From the NCBI GenBank assembly GCA_021776735.1, contig JAJFFH010000027.1, positions 1-64,000 on the forward strand: a DNA stretch of 64,000 nucleotides, read 5' to 3'. Shown here one piece after another: positions 63,795 to 64,000 of this stretch (position 1 is its first letter; the number at the start of each line of letters is the position of its first letter). The stretch is from Planctomycetota bacterium. Lineage in GTDB: Bacteria > Planctomycetota > PLA2. Made by a program: the position numbers and the translations under genes. The notes beneath the pieces were generated by a model. The model ran no database searches. It was not told where the DNA came from and was given only the letters and a program-made list of their open reading frames with translations.

Positions 63795-64000
63795 ATGCGA
63801 ACGCTGCTTTGCATCCTCGCCATGGCCCTGCTCGTTCATGCACAAGGGCGCAAGCCCGGCCGGAGAAAACCGGTCTTTGATGTGCCGGAGAAGGGCTCGG
63901 AGCCCGAGACGCCGACCCGGGCGGACGCTGCCGACGCGATCGCGCGCACGGTGAAGCGCCTCGCCGGCTGGCCGCACGAGCGCGCCCGGCGGGCGGCCGA
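63795..64000 (+). CDS. exported protein, N-terminal part (cut by window edge)
   Basis: The ATG at 63795 gives MRTLLCILAMALLVHAQG, a signal peptide, then a basic/acidic linker (RKPGRRKPVFDVPEKG) and a helical start (ADAIARTVKRLAGWPHERAR). The frame is open to the window end. It resembles the mature start of secreted HEAT or TPR proteins here, but too little is visible to name it. Confidence 0.6.
   Translation, partial: MRTLLCILAMALLVHAQGRKPGRRKPVFDVPEKGSEPETPTRADAADAIARTVKRLAGWPHERARRAA

Overview
The window is GC-rich (close to 70% by eye) and densely coding. Planctomycetota or a related deep-branching Gram-negative phylum fits best, but this is an inference. Supporting traits are a PEP-CTERM protein, a DUF1570/HEAT protein, several secreted proteins with carboxypeptidase-regulatory-like domains, large Ser/Thr-kinase, adenylate-cyclase and AAA-TPR signalling proteins, futalosine-pathway menaquinone genes, and intergenic repeats of the cacgaag/cacagag type. 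I saw no rRNA or tRNA gene.

Layout. 1-1.05 kb: two divergent four-helix-bundle genes, each preceded by the same hairpin leader and separated by G-rich tandem repeats. 1.3-11.6 kb: HEAT/alpha-beta-hydrolase protein, ispD, a secreted TPR-CHAT protease-like protein, a PIN-toxin remnant, and a membrane/kinase/WD40 gene broken by two frameshifts, one of them lying exactly in a 7-bp tandem repeat. 11.6-17 kb: ispF-cysS and a winged-helix AAA-TPR regulator. 17-31.4 kb: secreted and surface proteins (lipoprotein, serpin, amber-split repeat protein, PEP-CTERM protein, beta-propeller/PDZ/EF-hand protein, Met/Gly-rich protein) plus ferritin. 31.7-37.5 kb: map, a GyrI-like protein, a truncated NTF2-like protein, ygiQ and another repeat surface protein. 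37.5-39.8 kb: accessory island with mosaic repeats, a MazF-type toxin-antitoxin pair, a DUF433 gene with a truncated partner, and an attC-like integron site. 39.8-51 kb: two minus-strand housekeeping operons (DUF1570-rnd-sod-pqqB-like-kbl and mqnC-mqnE-moaD-moaE-ppsR). 51-64 kb: metallo-beta-lactamase and receiver proteins, adenylate cyclase-AAA-TPR, tandem barrel-like proteins, Ser/Thr kinase-AAA-TPR, recG and two unknown proteins, the last cut by the window edge.

The main novelty is at DNA level. A motif of about 15 bp (core CGGACGGCGAT, often AACGGACGGCGATGT) occurs 18 times exactly in its 11-bp core and about 7 more times with small changes. It lies in both orientations, in several reading frames within unrelated genes, and between genes. 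That behaviour resembles a DNA uptake sequence. Second, a family of intergenic hairpins keeps its loop (TTCCY) while the stems vary with matching changes on both arms. Third, the kinase heptamer looks like a possible phase-variation switch inside the activation segment. Fourth, the four-helix-bundle pair shares a conserved structured leader.

Metabolically the region covers isoprenoid precursors (IspD, IspF), menaquinone by the futalosine route (MqnC, MqnE), molybdopterin synthase (MoaD, MoaE), oxidative and iron defence (SOD, ferritin), threonine/glycine catabolism (Kbl), and PEP/pyruvate control (PpsR). Around these sits an elaborate signalling layer built on TPR, WD40 and AAA scaffolds.
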